Assembly: GCA_963737285.1 (NCBI GenBank)
Contig: CAVTRT010000001.1
Span: forward strand, 744,001 to 808,000
Source of the DNA: Trebonia sp963737285
Lineage (GTDB): Bacteria > Actinomycetota > Actinomycetes > Streptosporangiales > Streptosporangiaceae
Length of the DNA stretch: 64,000 nt
Reading direction: 5' to 3'
Shown here in pieces: positions 18,410 to 26,398 of this stretch (positions within the stretch are counted from its first letter, which is position 1; each line of letters opens with the position of its first letter). The notes beneath the pieces are model-generated. The model was not told the DNA's origin. It did not search any database and saw only the letters and a program-made list of their open reading frames with translations. The position numbers and the translations under genes were made by a program.

Positions 18410-18424
18410 ATGCATACCGGTAAA
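18403..18424. promoter_or_regulatory. inverted repeat at the GntR start codon
   Basis: TTTACC and GGTAAA flank a 10-base spacer that contains the presumed ATG (18410). YtrA-type GntR regulators usually repress their own operon through such repeats. The overlap with the start codon hints at a leaderless transcript or a start further downstream. Confidence 0.35.
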
Positions 18425-18898
18425 GTAGCTCAGGCTGGCTTGGGGGCCGAGGACGACGGGCCGAGTTCTCCGATCGCCTTCTACTTGGATCCGGCCTCTG
18501 GGGCACCGGTATACCGGCAACTTGTCCAGCAGGTTGAACGCGCGCTGCTGCTTGGCTACTTGGTCGAAGGGGACCAGTTGCCGCGGATCAGGGACGTGAC
18601 CGCGTCGCTGGCAGTCAATCCGGACACCGTCCAGAAGGCATATCGCGAACTGGAGACCCGTGGGATCGCCGCGGGCCGAAGAGGCCGGGGGACGTTCGTG
18701 GTGGCCGCTCCCGCCGTGCCAAACATCAAGGAGATAGCCGGACTACGCGGACGGCTGCTCGGCTGGCTCGACGATGCGAAGGCCGCCGGGCTGACTGCAG
18801 ACATGGCATCCGCCTTGTTCAGCGCCGCCTTGCGAGATCACGACCAGGCACCCCAGCCGCACACGGCAGCAGCGAGGATGCGAGGAGGCGCAGCATGA
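18410..18898 (+). CDS. GntR-family (YtrA-type) transcriptional repressor
   Basis: The product is 162 residues from ATG 18410. The N-terminal winged helix-turn-helix is clear: FYLDPASGAPVYRQLVQQVE, GDQLPRIRDVTASLAVNPDT and KAYRELETRGIAAGRRGRG. Only about 60 residues follow, without a ligand domain, as in YtrA. It overlaps the ABC ATPase gene by ATGA and should repress the three-gene operon. No leading ribosome site is visible, so leaderless translation is possible. The inducer is unknown; YtrA relatives respond to cell-wall antibiotics. Confidence 0.85.
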   Translation: MHTGKVAQAGLGAEDDGPSSPIAFYLDPASGAPVYRQLVQQVERALLLGYLVEGDQLPRIRDVTASLAVNPDTVQKAYRELETRGIAAGRRGRGTFVVAAPAVPNIKEIAGLRGRLLGWLDDAKAAGLTADMASALFSAALRDHDQAPQPHTAAARMRGGAA

Positions 18899-19800
18899 AT
18901 GTGATTGACACTAACGGCCTCGGTAAGCGTTACCGGAACATGTGGGTGCTGACTGATTGCAGCCTCGCAGTACCCGAAGGGTGCGTAACGGCCCTGATCG
19001 GGCCTAACGGAGCTGGCAAGACTACCTTGCTGCATATGCTGGCCGGTCTCCTGACACCAACCGTCGGCGAGGCTCATGTACTGGGAGAATCACGGCCGGG
19101 CCAGAGGGGTGTCCGCGACAGGGTGGCGCTTGTGGCGCAAGAGGCTCCCGTATACCGCGGGATGTCCGTCCGGGACACGCTGCGGGCTGCCCGCGGCCTA
19201 AACGGCTGCTGGGACCAGCAGTATGCGGAGGCGAGGCTGGCGGCCATCGGCATCCCCATGCAGGCACGCGCCGGCAAGCTCTCCGGCGGTCAGCGCGCCC
19301 AGCTGGCCCTAACCTTGGCGCTAGCGCGTCACCCATCATTGCTACTGCTGGATGAGCCACTTGCAGCACTGGATCCGCTCGCACGGCAGGAAGTGCTTGG
19401 TTCGCTGATGACGGCGGTATTTGAGGAGGGCATCTCAGTTGTCTTCTCCACGCATGTGCTCGGCGATCTTGCAAACGTGGCAAATTACCTCATCCTGCTG
19501 GGCCGTGGGCAGGTGATGCTTGCGGGGCAGTTGGACGACATCCTAAGCGGTCACCGGATGCTCACCGGACCGGCGGCCGAGGCCGAGGAACTCGCCCGCA
19601 ATGCGAGCGTCATCTGCAGCACGCGCGCAGGACGGCAGGCTCACGTGCTGGCTCGGTGTCAAACTCCGCCCGAAGGCTGGCAGGCCCGGGAGGTCACCAT
19701 GGAAGAACTCGCCTTGGGCTACCTTCGCGCAAGCGACGCACTGCACGTGCCGGGAGGACCGCCCTTCCGGACACCTCAGACACTGGAGACGCACCGATGA
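18895..19800 (+). CDS. ABC transporter ATP-binding protein
   Basis: The product is 301 residues. The nucleotide-binding domain is complete: Walker A GPNGAGKTT (residues 36-44), signature LSGGQ, Walker B LLLLDEP and the switch His in FSTH. About 80 C-terminal residues follow, typical of exporter ATPases of the YtrB/BcrA type. The start overlaps the GntR stop and the end overlaps the permease ATG. It should energise export by the following permease. Confidence 0.88.
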   Translation: MNVIDTNGLGKRYRNMWVLTDCSLAVPEGCVTALIGPNGAGKTTLLHMLAGLLTPTVGEAHVLGESRPGQRGVRDRVALVAQEAPVYRGMSVRDTLRAARGLNGCWDQQYAEARLAAIGIPMQARAGKLSGGQRAQLALTLALARHPSLLLLDEPLAALDPLARQEVLGSLMTAVFEEGISVVFSTHVLGDLANVANYLILLGRGQVMLAGQLDDILSGHRMLTGPAAEAEELARNASVICSTRAGRQAHVLARCQTPPEGWQAREVTMEELALGYLRASDALHVPGGPPFRTPQTLETHR

Positions 19801-20657
19801 CCACGCTCAGCCTGACACCGTCACCCAGACCGCCGGTGCCGGGGCGATGGACGACCTGGCTGATCTGGCGTCAGCAGCGCGGCAACCTAGCCGGAATCAC
19901 CGCGCTGGCTGGTGTCATATCCGTGCTGCTAATAATGGCTGCGCTGGAGACTAAGCATGCGGATGCCATTGGCCTGCGCGCCTGCCTGGCAAACGGAACA
20001 GGCCGCAGTTGCGGTCCGGCATTGTCCCTGCTGGCACAGGCAAGTCAGCAGCTCCGGAACCTCAAGGTTGCCTTGCTGGTGACGCCAGCTGTCATCGCGA
20101 TGTTCACTGGGGCTCCTCTTATAGCACGAGAACGCGAGACCGGGACCTGGCGTTACAGCTGGACCCAGGGACTCCCCTCCGAACGTTTGATCGGCGAAAC
20201 GCTCATTCTTAACGGCGTGGTCATCGCAGCGGTTACCGCCTGCGCCGGGCTGCTGTTCAACTGGGCATCGGGCCTAGCAAACCTGGGCTTTGGCTTCACG
20301 GTCAATTCCACTACTTTTACTGCTCAGTTTCCAGCGCTCCCTGCCTGGTCAGTATTCGCGTACACCCTGGGAGTCACCTGCAGCGCTCTGATTCACCGGA
20401 CCGTCAATGCGATGGTTGCGACCCTACTCAGCTTCGGCGGTGTCGTATACCTAGCACGAGAGTTCCTGCGCCCACATTACTCTAATCTCGTGATCTGGGG
20501 CCATTATCCCAGCAATGCTAACCTCTTCTGGCAATACCAGACCATAGAAACGCTGTGGCTGATCGTGGCGACCATAGTGCTCGCATCGGCATTGACCGTT
20601 TTCCCTCGCCTCGCCAGGAACGCGGCGTGGCGACGGGCAGCTCACCGCACGAGGTAG
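19797..20657 (+). CDS. ABC transporter permease
   Basis: The product is 286 residues from ATG 19797, overlapping the ATPase stop (ATGA). About six hydrophobic segments occur, including AGVISVLLIMAAL, VALLVTPAVIAMFTG and LWLIVATIVLASALTVFP. The segment ARERETGTWRYSWTQGL after helix 2 is typical of ABC-2-type permeases. It forms a two-component exporter with the ATPase. Substrate unknown; the GntR/YtrA context suggests antibiotic or envelope-stress response. Confidence 0.85.
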   Translation: MTTLSLTPSPRPPVPGRWTTWLIWRQQRGNLAGITALAGVISVLLIMAALETKHADAIGLRACLANGTGRSCGPALSLLAQASQQLRNLKVALLVTPAVIAMFTGAPLIARERETGTWRYSWTQGLPSERLIGETLILNGVVIAAVTACAGLLFNWASGLANLGFGFTVNSTTFTAQFPALPAWSVFAYTLGVTCSALIHRTVNAMVATLLSFGGVVYLAREFLRPHYSNLVIWGHYPSNANLFWQYQTIETLWLIVATIVLASALTVFPRLARNAAWRRAAHRTR

Positions 20658-20672
20658 CGCGTACCGCGCGCC

Positions 20673-20713
20673 TGTCGGCGCGCATCAATACCTTGCTGGG
20701 ATGCGCGCCGACA
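20673..20713. terminator. bidirectional hairpin terminator
   Basis: Perfect 13-base arms TGTCGGCGCGCAT and ATGCGCGCCGACA flank a 15-base loop. The hairpin lies between the converging permease gene and the secreted-protein gene. There is no U-run, as is common in actinobacteria. Confidence 0.7.
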
Positions 20714-20732
20714 AACGTAATCGATAAAGGTC

Positions 20733-21164
20733 CTATGCGATATTCTCGCACGCTTTTCCTTGCGAGTAAGTGTGGCCGCTCACTACCTGGAAGAACTGGA
20801 AGCAGTACTGCCCGACAACGGCCGAGAAACTTCCCGGGTAGTAGTTTGTTCCGTTCGCCCCTCCCCCGTACCACGTCTGTGTAGCGCTCTGACGGCGGAG
20901 ACCGTTTGGTCCTGTGAAGACGAAGTAACCACCATAGGTAGTTGAATATAGCCATGCATGGGCGCTGTCGCTACCGCCGCTGGGGGTGTTGAGGTACATG
21001 CACACATCGCCGGCACACCCCTCCGCGGCCGCTGGTGTAGCCGTAGCGGAAGACCTAGCCACCGATGAATGAGCTGCAGGGGCAGTAGCCGCCATTGCAC
21101 TTGGTGCTGTTGCCACGAGTCCGGTCGCTAGTGCGACTCCGAACAGCGCAGTCGTGATCTTCAT
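20733..21164 (-). CDS. small secreted protein with two cysteine pairs
   Basis: The product is 143 residues from ATG 21164, with a strong AGGAGG site. A Sec signal peptide covers about residues 1-26 (LFGVALATGLVATAPSAMA). The mature part is Ala/Ser/Thr-rich, then a compact Gly/Tyr/aromatic domain with two CxxxxC-type pairs (CAGDVCMYL, near the start, and YCFQFF/GKACENIA near the end). It looks like a small extracellular beta-rich protein of the kind common in actinomycetes. Function unknown. A good promoter lies upstream. Confidence 0.75.
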   Translation of the reverse strand: MKITTALFGVALATGLVATAPSAMAATAPAAHSSVARSSATATPAAAEGCAGDVCMYLNTPSGGSDSAHAWLYSTTYGGYFVFTGPNGLRRQSATQTWYGGGANGTNYYPGSFSAVVGQYCFQFFQVVSGHTYSQGKACENIA

Positions 21165-21208
21165 GCCTGAAGGTCCTCCTGTTGTTGATATGAACTCTTT
21201 GCCACGTC

Positions 21209-21238
21209 ATTAGAGTCCAAAAAAACCATTGGCGTCAA
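21209..21238 (-). promoter_or_regulatory. sigma70-like promoter of the secreted-protein gene
   Basis: On the minus strand TTGACG (21238-21233) and TCTAAT (21214-21209) are separated by 18 bases. They lie about 45 bases upstream of the start codon. Local AT content is high. Confidence 0.55.
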
Positions 21239-21825
21239 GTGGCCTCAACTTTCGCCGATTTAGGCGGCGAGGTTGCGTTTTGCCAGGTCAGCCGGATGCG
21301 CGGGTTCCGGCCAATAGCCTTGCTCGGGTGGTTGGCGAAGTCACGCAACGCGGCAACCAGGCAAAACTCGACGCATAGTGAGATGCATAGTGATATATGT
21401 CACGGTGGGGTTTTCGGCAGCGGCGAGCCGGACAGACAGTAAGAGTTCACACGGGAGACACGCGGACGTAACAGGACATGCCCGGGAGGGACGCGGGGCG
21501 CCCCGGCACCTGCCCATCCAGCCCCATCCAGGGACCTCCGTCGAATGGCCCGACCCAGCCAAGTGACGACGGCACGCCCGCATCACGCGCCCGCAAGGCC
21601 CCGATATCGGCGCTCCCGGCCGGGCCGTGTGCTTGATGGCGGAGGTCGGCACGCCGAACGGAGCTTCCGTCCAGTGATCCGCGCAGAACGTGACAATCCG
21701 TGCGCGGACACGCGCACTGCCGACACAGTCGCGACACCACGCATACTCGGCGTTCGGCACCCTTCCCGCGAGGAAGGCGACTGGCCTGCGGTCGCTCTCG
21801 GTGACAGCTGCGCCGACGGCGCGGG
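21239..21825. other. interval without a supported gene
   Basis: Open frames on both strands lack coding bias and ribosome sites. Short AT-rich pieces near 21375-21410 contain a repeated ATAGTGA / ATGCATAGTGAT pattern. I assign nothing else here. Confidence 0.35.
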
Positions 21826-22284
21826 CTAGCGGAGGGGAGCGCCAGTGTGCGCCTGGATGGTGGCCGCTTGCCGGGCCTGGGTGAACTGGGGGAGCTCCGA
21901 AATCGCCTTGGCCGCGATGACCTTGGCGAAGTAGCCCGCGCCGAAGGCGAAGTTCATGAGGACGTACCAGAACGTCTCGGCCCCGGTCAGCCCGGGCACG
22001 AGTCCGAAGTCCTTGAGGGCCTTCTTGACGGGGATCTTGCAGAAGTAGGACGCGCCGAAGGCGATGCATCCTAGGTAGTACCAGAAGCTCTCGAAGCCGG
22101 TGGTGTCGATCTTCTGCGCCCGGGGAGGTACCGGGGCCTGGGGCTGAGACGGGCGTGCCGGGACCTGGGGCTGGTACTGGCCCTGACCCTGGGCGAGCGC
22201 TCCGAGCGGCGGCTGTCTCCAGGAATGGCCGTCACGCCCGGGGTTGGGCCGGGCAGGCATGCGCCGGGTGTGGTCGTCATACAT
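21826..22284 (-). CDS. protein with two tandem hydrophobic FWY repeats
   Basis: The product is 152 residues from ATG 22284, eight bases inside the gap after the lipoprotein gene and preceded by GGGGGACAC. The first 75 residues are Pro/Gln/Arg-rich and disordered. Two related segments follow: GFESFWYYLGCIAFGASYFC and GAETFWYVLMNFAFGAGYFA, each followed by a Lys/Ala helix (KIPVKKAL, KVIAAKAI). They look like an internal duplication of a membrane-associated hairpin. It forms a two-gene operon with the upstream lipoprotein. Function unknown; it may be anchored in or under the membrane. Confidence 0.65.
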   Translation of the reverse strand: MYDDHTRRMPARPNPGRDGHSWRQPPLGALAQGQGQYQPQVPARPSQPQAPVPPRAQKIDTTGFESFWYYLGCIAFGASYFCKIPVKKALKDFGLVPGLTGAETFWYVLMNFAFGAGYFAKVIAAKAISELPQFTQARQAATIQAHTGAPLR

Positions 22285-22292
22285 GTGTCCCC

Positions 22293-22820
22293 CTAGTTGC
22301 ACTTCTTGATGTCGGCCGTGGTCTGGCCGATCGAGGACGCGGCGACGTTGATGTCCGTGTTCGCCTGGGTGATGTTGCCGTTGGCGGCCATCTGCCCGGC
22401 CACCGACAGCGCCAGTTCGCCCTTGGCGAGGTCCAGGGCGACGATCGAGGCAGCGTTCTTGCCCTTCGGGATCTGGGTCTGGTCCAGGGTGCTGAGGGAC
22501 GAGACGTCGGTGCTGAGCTGTGTGCCGTCCGCCTCGACCGCGCTGAGGTCCAGGTTCGAGGAGTCGGTGCTGAACTGCGAGAGGTCGGTCTCGATGTTCG
22601 TCCAGGTCACCTGGTTGTCCGACCACCACTGCGTAATGTAGGCGCAGCCGGACGCCACGGCCGGTGCTGCCGGCGCGGACGATGCCGCTGCCGTAGTCGC
22701 GATGGCCTTGGGCGTGGCCGACGGCTGCCCGGGCATCTGGTGACCGGCACAGCCCGTAGCTACGAGCACGGCGACCAGACCGCCGCAGATGCCGAGCACT
22801 ACCTTTCCTGTTTTTTCCAT
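22293..22820 (-). CDS. putative lipoprotein
   Basis: The product is 175 residues from ATG 22820. The N-terminus is a lipoprotein signal: KTGKVVLGICGGLVAVLVATGC, with a VATGC lipobox and Cys near residue 24. A Pro/Ala/Thr linker leads to a soluble helical domain rich in Asp, Ser, Asn and Gln, with one Cys near the start and a C-terminal KKCN. It is first in a two-gene operon with the FWY-repeat protein. Likely surface-exposed; function unknown. Confidence 0.7.
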   Translation of the reverse strand: MEKTGKVVLGICGGLVAVLVATGCAGHQMPGQPSATPKAIATTAAASSAPAAPAVASGCAYITQWWSDNQVTWTNIETDLSQFSTDSSNLDLSAVEADGTQLSTDVSSLSTLDQTQIPKGKNAASIVALDLAKGELALSVAGQMAANGNITQANTDINVAASSIGQTTADIKKCN

Positions 22821-23073
22821 GTTTCCCCACTCGCTTCTCTGCGGCCAGAACGTAGCAGGGCTGGGCTTGGCAGGTCAAGTAGCTACAAACTTGGGCGCGG
22901 GTTGCTGGCGCTAATGCGGTGCGCTTTGGGATGATGCGCCTAGATCGTCCAGTGCGGTACGGCGGGGGCGGTCCGCCGGGCTGGGCGCTTGCAGATGTCT
23001 CGTGGTGGACGACAGTGGCTGGCAGGGGTGGTGGCGGTGACGGTGTGTCTTTCCCGCGACGGCGGCCCCGGAC

Positions 23074-23280
23074 GTGATAGCTGCCCTGGGCGCGGCACTT
23101 GCTCCGTTCGGCGCGACGTCCGATAGCCGTTGGAACCGTGGTTACTTCTGGGACTCGTGGCGCATTGCGGGCGGTGCCGATGGCCACGGATTCTGGATCG
23201 CTCCCGGGCGGGAGGCGGGCGCACGGCTCATCTTCGCGGGCCAGGCGAGCTTTCTGCGGCGGAACCCATCTCGGTGGTGA
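23074..23280 (+). CDS. possible small protein or fragment
   Basis: An open frame of 68 residues from GTG 23074 has plausible composition (SRWNRGYFWDSWRIAGGADG, RLIFAGQASFLRRNPSRW) but no ribosome site and no recognised family. It abuts a transposase tail and may itself be a fragment. Confidence 0.25.
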   Translation: MIAALGAALAPFGATSDSRWNRGYFWDSWRIAGGADGHGFWIAPGREAGARLIFAGQASFLRRNPSRW

Positions 23281-23324
23281 CCGAGGCGACTCGAGTGCGG
23301 CGGCGCCCGGAAGTGGGCCTGACT

Positions 23325-23501
23325 AGCGAGAACGCCTGCGGGCAGACATGGCCGGAACTGCGCCGCGAACTCGACCGCATCCACGCCGGCACCTTCCGGC
23401 AGCGCACCGAGATCACCAAACCCCAGGCAGCCATCCTCAAAGCCCTGGAAACCAGCGCCCCGCCCCGCATCTACCAGCTGAAACCCCCCGTGGAGGAATA
23501 G
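23325..23501 (+). mobile_element. transposase C-terminal fragment 1
   Basis: The frame encodes CGQTWPELRRELDRIHAGTF, then RQRTEITKPQAAILKAL and PPRIYQL, ending at a stop at 23499-23501. This matches the extreme C-terminus of DDE transposases of the IS1634 or a similar type (family from memory). The catalytic domain is missing. It is closely related to the fragment at 24092, which shows that two copies or a rearranged copy once lay here. Confidence 0.6.
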
Positions 23502-23622
23502 CCCCCACGGCCCCCGCCGCCTAGATACACGCCTCCTGACCAGCCAGCGGCGTGTTTCCGCACGTCAACCCCCAGATTCATCGCCTATCGCGCTACATCA
23601 GCTGCGGAACCCAGGTTTGTGG

Positions 23623-23940
23623 CTAGCCGTACGTCTTGGCCCACCCGGCTTCGCAGCCGTTGGCGAACTGGGCTTCACCCGGCCCGGACGTTGGCACCTG
23701 ATCGATGATCTGGGTCATGTTCGGCCAGCCCTGCTGGGCGAAGATCGTGTTCGCGCACCACGTCTCGGCGGTCCAGCCTGACGGCGACGTGTCCCCATCG
23801 GCGTAGGCCTTGGCCACGTACTTCTCACCGAGCGAGTAGTAGTTGGTCGTGCCGCCCGACGACGAGCACGAGACGATGACTGCGGCGGCGGCTACGACCA
23901 ACGTAGCGGAGACCGCCTTGTGCGCCTTGATGGTGTCCAT
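23623..23940 (-). CDS. small putative lipoprotein
   Basis: The product is 105 residues from ATG 23940; an upstream ATG at 23985 would add 15 residues and spoil the signal. Residues about 5-20 form a signal (AVSATLVVAAAAVIVSCSSS) with a lipobox-like IVSC. The mature part has Tyr/Trp and two Cys (ETWCANTIF, ANGCEAGW) that may form a disulfide. It stands alone between transposase fragments. Function unknown. Confidence 0.6.
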   Translation of the reverse strand: MDTIKAHKAVSATLVVAAAAVIVSCSSSGGTTNYYSLGEKYVAKAYADGDTSPSGWTAETWCANTIFAQQGWPNMTQIIDQVPTSGPGEAQFANGCEAGWAKTYG

Positions 23941-24091
23941 GTCGATTATCAGGTCTCGCTCTCCCAGTCCGAGGAGGTGGTGCATGAGGAGCCACCGCCC
24001 GATAGGTCCACATCTAAGGGGAAAATCGCCTCAATTGTCAATTCCACATCACCAGGAACTTCTGTAACATCCCGGGTGGACAGCTCCGCGT

Positions 24092-24302
24092 CGAGGCCAC
24101 CGCAAGCAAGAGCGCATCCGCGCCCGTGTCCTCCTCTACCGGCTCGCCCTCCTGCTCGCCCGCGCTGCCGGGAAAGCCTGCGGCCAGACCTGGCCCGAGC
24201 TCCGCCGCCAGCTAGACCGCATCCAGGTCGGCAACTTCACCGGCCCCGCCGGAACCTTCCGCCAGCGCACCGAGATCACCCCAGCCCAGGCCGCCATCTC
24301 TA
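24092..24302 (+). mobile_element. transposase C-terminal fragment 2
   Basis: RGHRKQERIRARVLLYRLAL, then QTWPELRRQLDRIQVGNFTG and FRQRTEIT, cover the last conserved block of the same transposase type as the fragment at 23325. It retains FTGPAG, which fragment 1 lacks. The sequence breaks off about 25 bases before a tRNA 3' half, so this IS copy was cut by a later recombination. Confidence 0.6.
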
Positions 24303-24327
24303 ACGGCTCGGCTTGGACCTCTGAGCT

Positions 24328-24372
24328 TGGTGCGGGGGCAGGATTTGAACCTGCGACCCTCTGGGTTATGAG
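24328..24372 (-). other. initiator tRNA-Met 3' half (attachment-site remnant)
   Basis: The minus strand reads CTCATAACCCAGAG, then GTCGCAGGTTCAAATCCTG, CCCCGCA and CCA. This is the 3' half of an actinobacterial tRNA-fMet starting exactly in the anticodon loop. The 5' half is absent; unrelated sequence begins at 24373. Breaks in the anticodon loop are typical of tyrosine-recombinase integration at tRNA genes. No intact fMet gene lies in this window. The variable loop has one extra G compared with the usual gene. Confidence 0.65.
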
Positions 24373-24643
24373 TAGTCCCAGTATTGTCTCGCTAATCGTT
24401 TTTGCAGGTCAGACCAGGTTCGGGGACACCCGGGACACTTTCTGGCCGGTCGGCGCGGGCACCGCTGCTCTCCGTCGACCCCCGCCCGTCTTGGCGCACT
24501 TGCGAGGAATGTCAGTATTGCCCAGTAGAGTCCACTATGTACCGGGCATGGCGCGGCCTGGCGAACGGGTGCCGAGCCATCGGGTGATTGTTCCGTTAGG
24601 GGAAGTGGTGAAGACGCGCGGGATGGTGGCGCAGGGGAGCGAC

Positions 24644-25150
24644 ATGACCGTGGCCGAGAGGAAGGACCCCAGGCCCCGGTACGGCCCGCGGATGCTGCAG
24701 GTCACCGCGTTCGTCCGCGACAACCCTGGTGAGTCCAGCAACACCGTGTCCTATGCCACAGGCCCGCACGGCATCCGCATCCACGGTCAGAAGGCTGTCA
24801 ACCGCGCCCTGTCTGCTGGCCTCATCGAGGGCCGGGGCACAGGCCGGGCCTTCGAGCTCCACATCACCGACACCGGCCGGGATGCCCTGGAAGCCGTCTG
24901 GCCCCGGTGGGCAGACGACGCCCATACCTGGAAGGCCACCGACGTCCAGGCCCTGGATCCTAGGTTCATCGAGGTGACCCATCGGGACAGTGTGGACACG
25001 CGGCATGATCCACGCGGAGTCATTAGCACCGGTACCACCCGGACAGGCCTCCCGGTGCGGTTCTGGCTTCCCCGAGACTCCTACTGGACACTGCGCGACA
25101 CTTTCAACGCCAACGGCAGTCGCAGCACCGCTCGGCGGAAGGCTTGCTGA
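24644..25150 (+). CDS. winged-helix protein, first gene of the SMC operon
   Basis: The product is 168 residues from ATG 24644, selected because GGGGAG lies five bases upstream; the frame is open further but has no better site. A winged-helix domain occupies about residues 10-80 (MLQVTAFVRDNP, HGQKAVNRALSAGLIEGRG, FELHITDTGRDAL). The C-terminal half is polar with RFWLPRDSYWTLRDTF. Its stop overlaps the TTG start of the next gene. It could be the operon's regulator or a DNA-binding partner of the ATPase. No family was recognised with confidence. Confidence 0.65.
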   Translation: MTVAERKDPRPRYGPRMLQVTAFVRDNPGESSNTVSYATGPHGIRIHGQKAVNRALSAGLIEGRGTGRAFELHITDTGRDALEAVWPRWADDAHTWKATDVQALDPRFIEVTHRDSVDTRHDPRGVISTGTTRTGLPVRFWLPRDSYWTLRDTFNANGSRSTARRKAC

Positions 25151-25839
25151 ACAAGGCAAACCGCCTCGTCAATGCCGCTGGGGACAAGTTCCCCGATCTG
25201 CTGCCATCGGGAACGGGGCGGCGTCTGGTTGATGAGGCCTTGCGCTACTTCAACGCGGTGAACGCGTTCTACAGTCGCTTGCTTGCGCAGGCCAGCGTTT
25301 CCCGCGATTTCTCGATGCTCTCCCCGGAGCAGTACCTGAGCGCCGCCATGTACCGGAGCAGGGAAGAACTGGCGGTTTCCTTGGCGCGCATCGTCTTCGA
25401 CCCGCCTTCCATGATGCTGCCTGCGGAGCGGCTGATCTCCGCAGTGGAGAAGTACCGCCCCGCTCCTGTCCGCCGTCGTCCGCCGCGGCCGCCGGACTCC
25501 GCCTCCGACCAGGACCCTGTGGCGGCGGCCAGAGAGCGCGAGCAGACCAAGCGGGTCGTCATGGAGGCCGAGATGGAACTGCACCTGCAGGGGAGTGACG
25601 AGGCTGATCTCACCAGCCGCATCCGGGGCGCAGGATGGAGAGGGGCCGCGCACATTGTGACCAGTGCACTGCTGGCGAGCGCCGATCCAGTCGTTCCACT
25701 CGCGGTGGATCTGTCAGACGCCCTGATCGTTGACGCCGCTGGGCCCGTCAGCCACGTCACCCCAATGACACTGCGCAGGATGCCGACTGTACCTACCCGC
25801 GATGCCGCGGCTGCCTTCGCGGAGACGAGCGATGCCTGA
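25144..25839 (+). CDS. unknown protein of the SMC operon (kleisin-sized)
   Basis: The product is 231 residues from TTG 25144, which overlaps the previous stop by seven bases, so translational coupling is likely. The N-terminal 90 residues are helical (GRRLVDEALRYFNAVNAFYS, YRSREELAVSLARIVFDPPS). A Pro/Arg-rich linker follows, then an acidic helical segment (EREQTKRVVMEAEMELHLQG) and a Ser/Thr/Pro tail. The order of helix bundle, flexible linker and second folded part is what a kleisin-type linker would look like, but no sequence motif proves this. Confidence 0.6.
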   Translation: MLNKANRLVNAAGDKFPDLLPSGTGRRLVDEALRYFNAVNAFYSRLLAQASVSRDFSMLSPEQYLSAAMYRSREELAVSLARIVFDPPSMMLPAERLISAVEKYRPAPVRRRPPRPPDSASDQDPVAAAREREQTKRVVMEAEMELHLQGSDEADLTSRIRGAGWRGAAHIVTSALLASADPVVPLAVDLSDALIVDAAGPVSHVTPMTLRRMPTVPTRDAAAAFAETSDA

Positions 25840-26398
25840 TCCACTGTCCCTGGCCCGGATGCGCGCGCTCCGCCTGATCTGTGTCCCGTGGGCAGCGGAG
25901 GAACTGGCCCTGCTGCAGGAGACCGCCGAGGTCGCGGGGCGGCGTCTCATCGACGTGGCGGGAGATCACGGTGCGAACGCCTTGATGCTTGGCTGGCCAA
26001 CCGATGTAAACCCGATGGTAGTGCTCGGCGCCGACGGTGAGGACCTGCCCGGTGCCACGCCGACCACCTGCTTGGTGCTCGCTGCCTGCATCGGCTGCTG
26101 CTGGCCCGACCCTGAGGCCCCCTTGCTGCCGGGCATCCCCGCCCCCGAGAGCCAGGTCTTGGACGCGCTTGCCCGTTTCACCCGGCCTGGGCGCCCCGTC
26201 GGAGAGTCACTCCAGGTTCGCCAGACGCACTGGAAACCGGCGATCAGGCGGCTCCGCGCCTGCGGGTACCTGATATCGGGGGAGGGAGAATCCCCGATTC
26301 GGTTGGGTCCTGCTCTCGCCGGATGGGGCGATGCCGAGGTCCGGTGCTTGCGCGACAGGTACGCCGATCTGCCCCGGCTGGCCGGAGAGCCGGCATGA
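25832..26398 (+). CDS. small protein with C-terminal winged-helix-like part, SMC operon
   Basis: The product is 188 residues from ATG 25832, overlapping the previous stop by eight bases (ATGCCTGA). The middle has CLVLAACIGCCW with three cysteines. The C-terminal 60 residues (HWKPAIRRLRACGYLISGEG, ESPIRLGPALAGWGDAEV) have the helix-helix-wing layout of a winged-helix fold. It may be a MukE/KITE-like subunit of the SMC complex; this is an inference from size, order and fold pattern. Confidence 0.6.
   Translation: MPDPLSLARMRALRLICVPWAAEELALLQETAEVAGRRLIDVAGDHGANALMLGWPTDVNPMVVLGADGEDLPGATPTTCLVLAACIGCCWPDPEAPLLPGIPAPESQVLDALARFTRPGRPVGESLQVRQTHWKPAIRRLRACGYLISGEGESPIRLGPALAGWGDAEVRCLRDRYADLPRLAGEPA

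Noticed and set aside
24368..24643. N-terminal extension of the winged-helix protein back to 24368
   Set aside because: The upstream part starts inside the tRNA relic, lacks coding bias, and the GGGGAG site fits ATG 24644.
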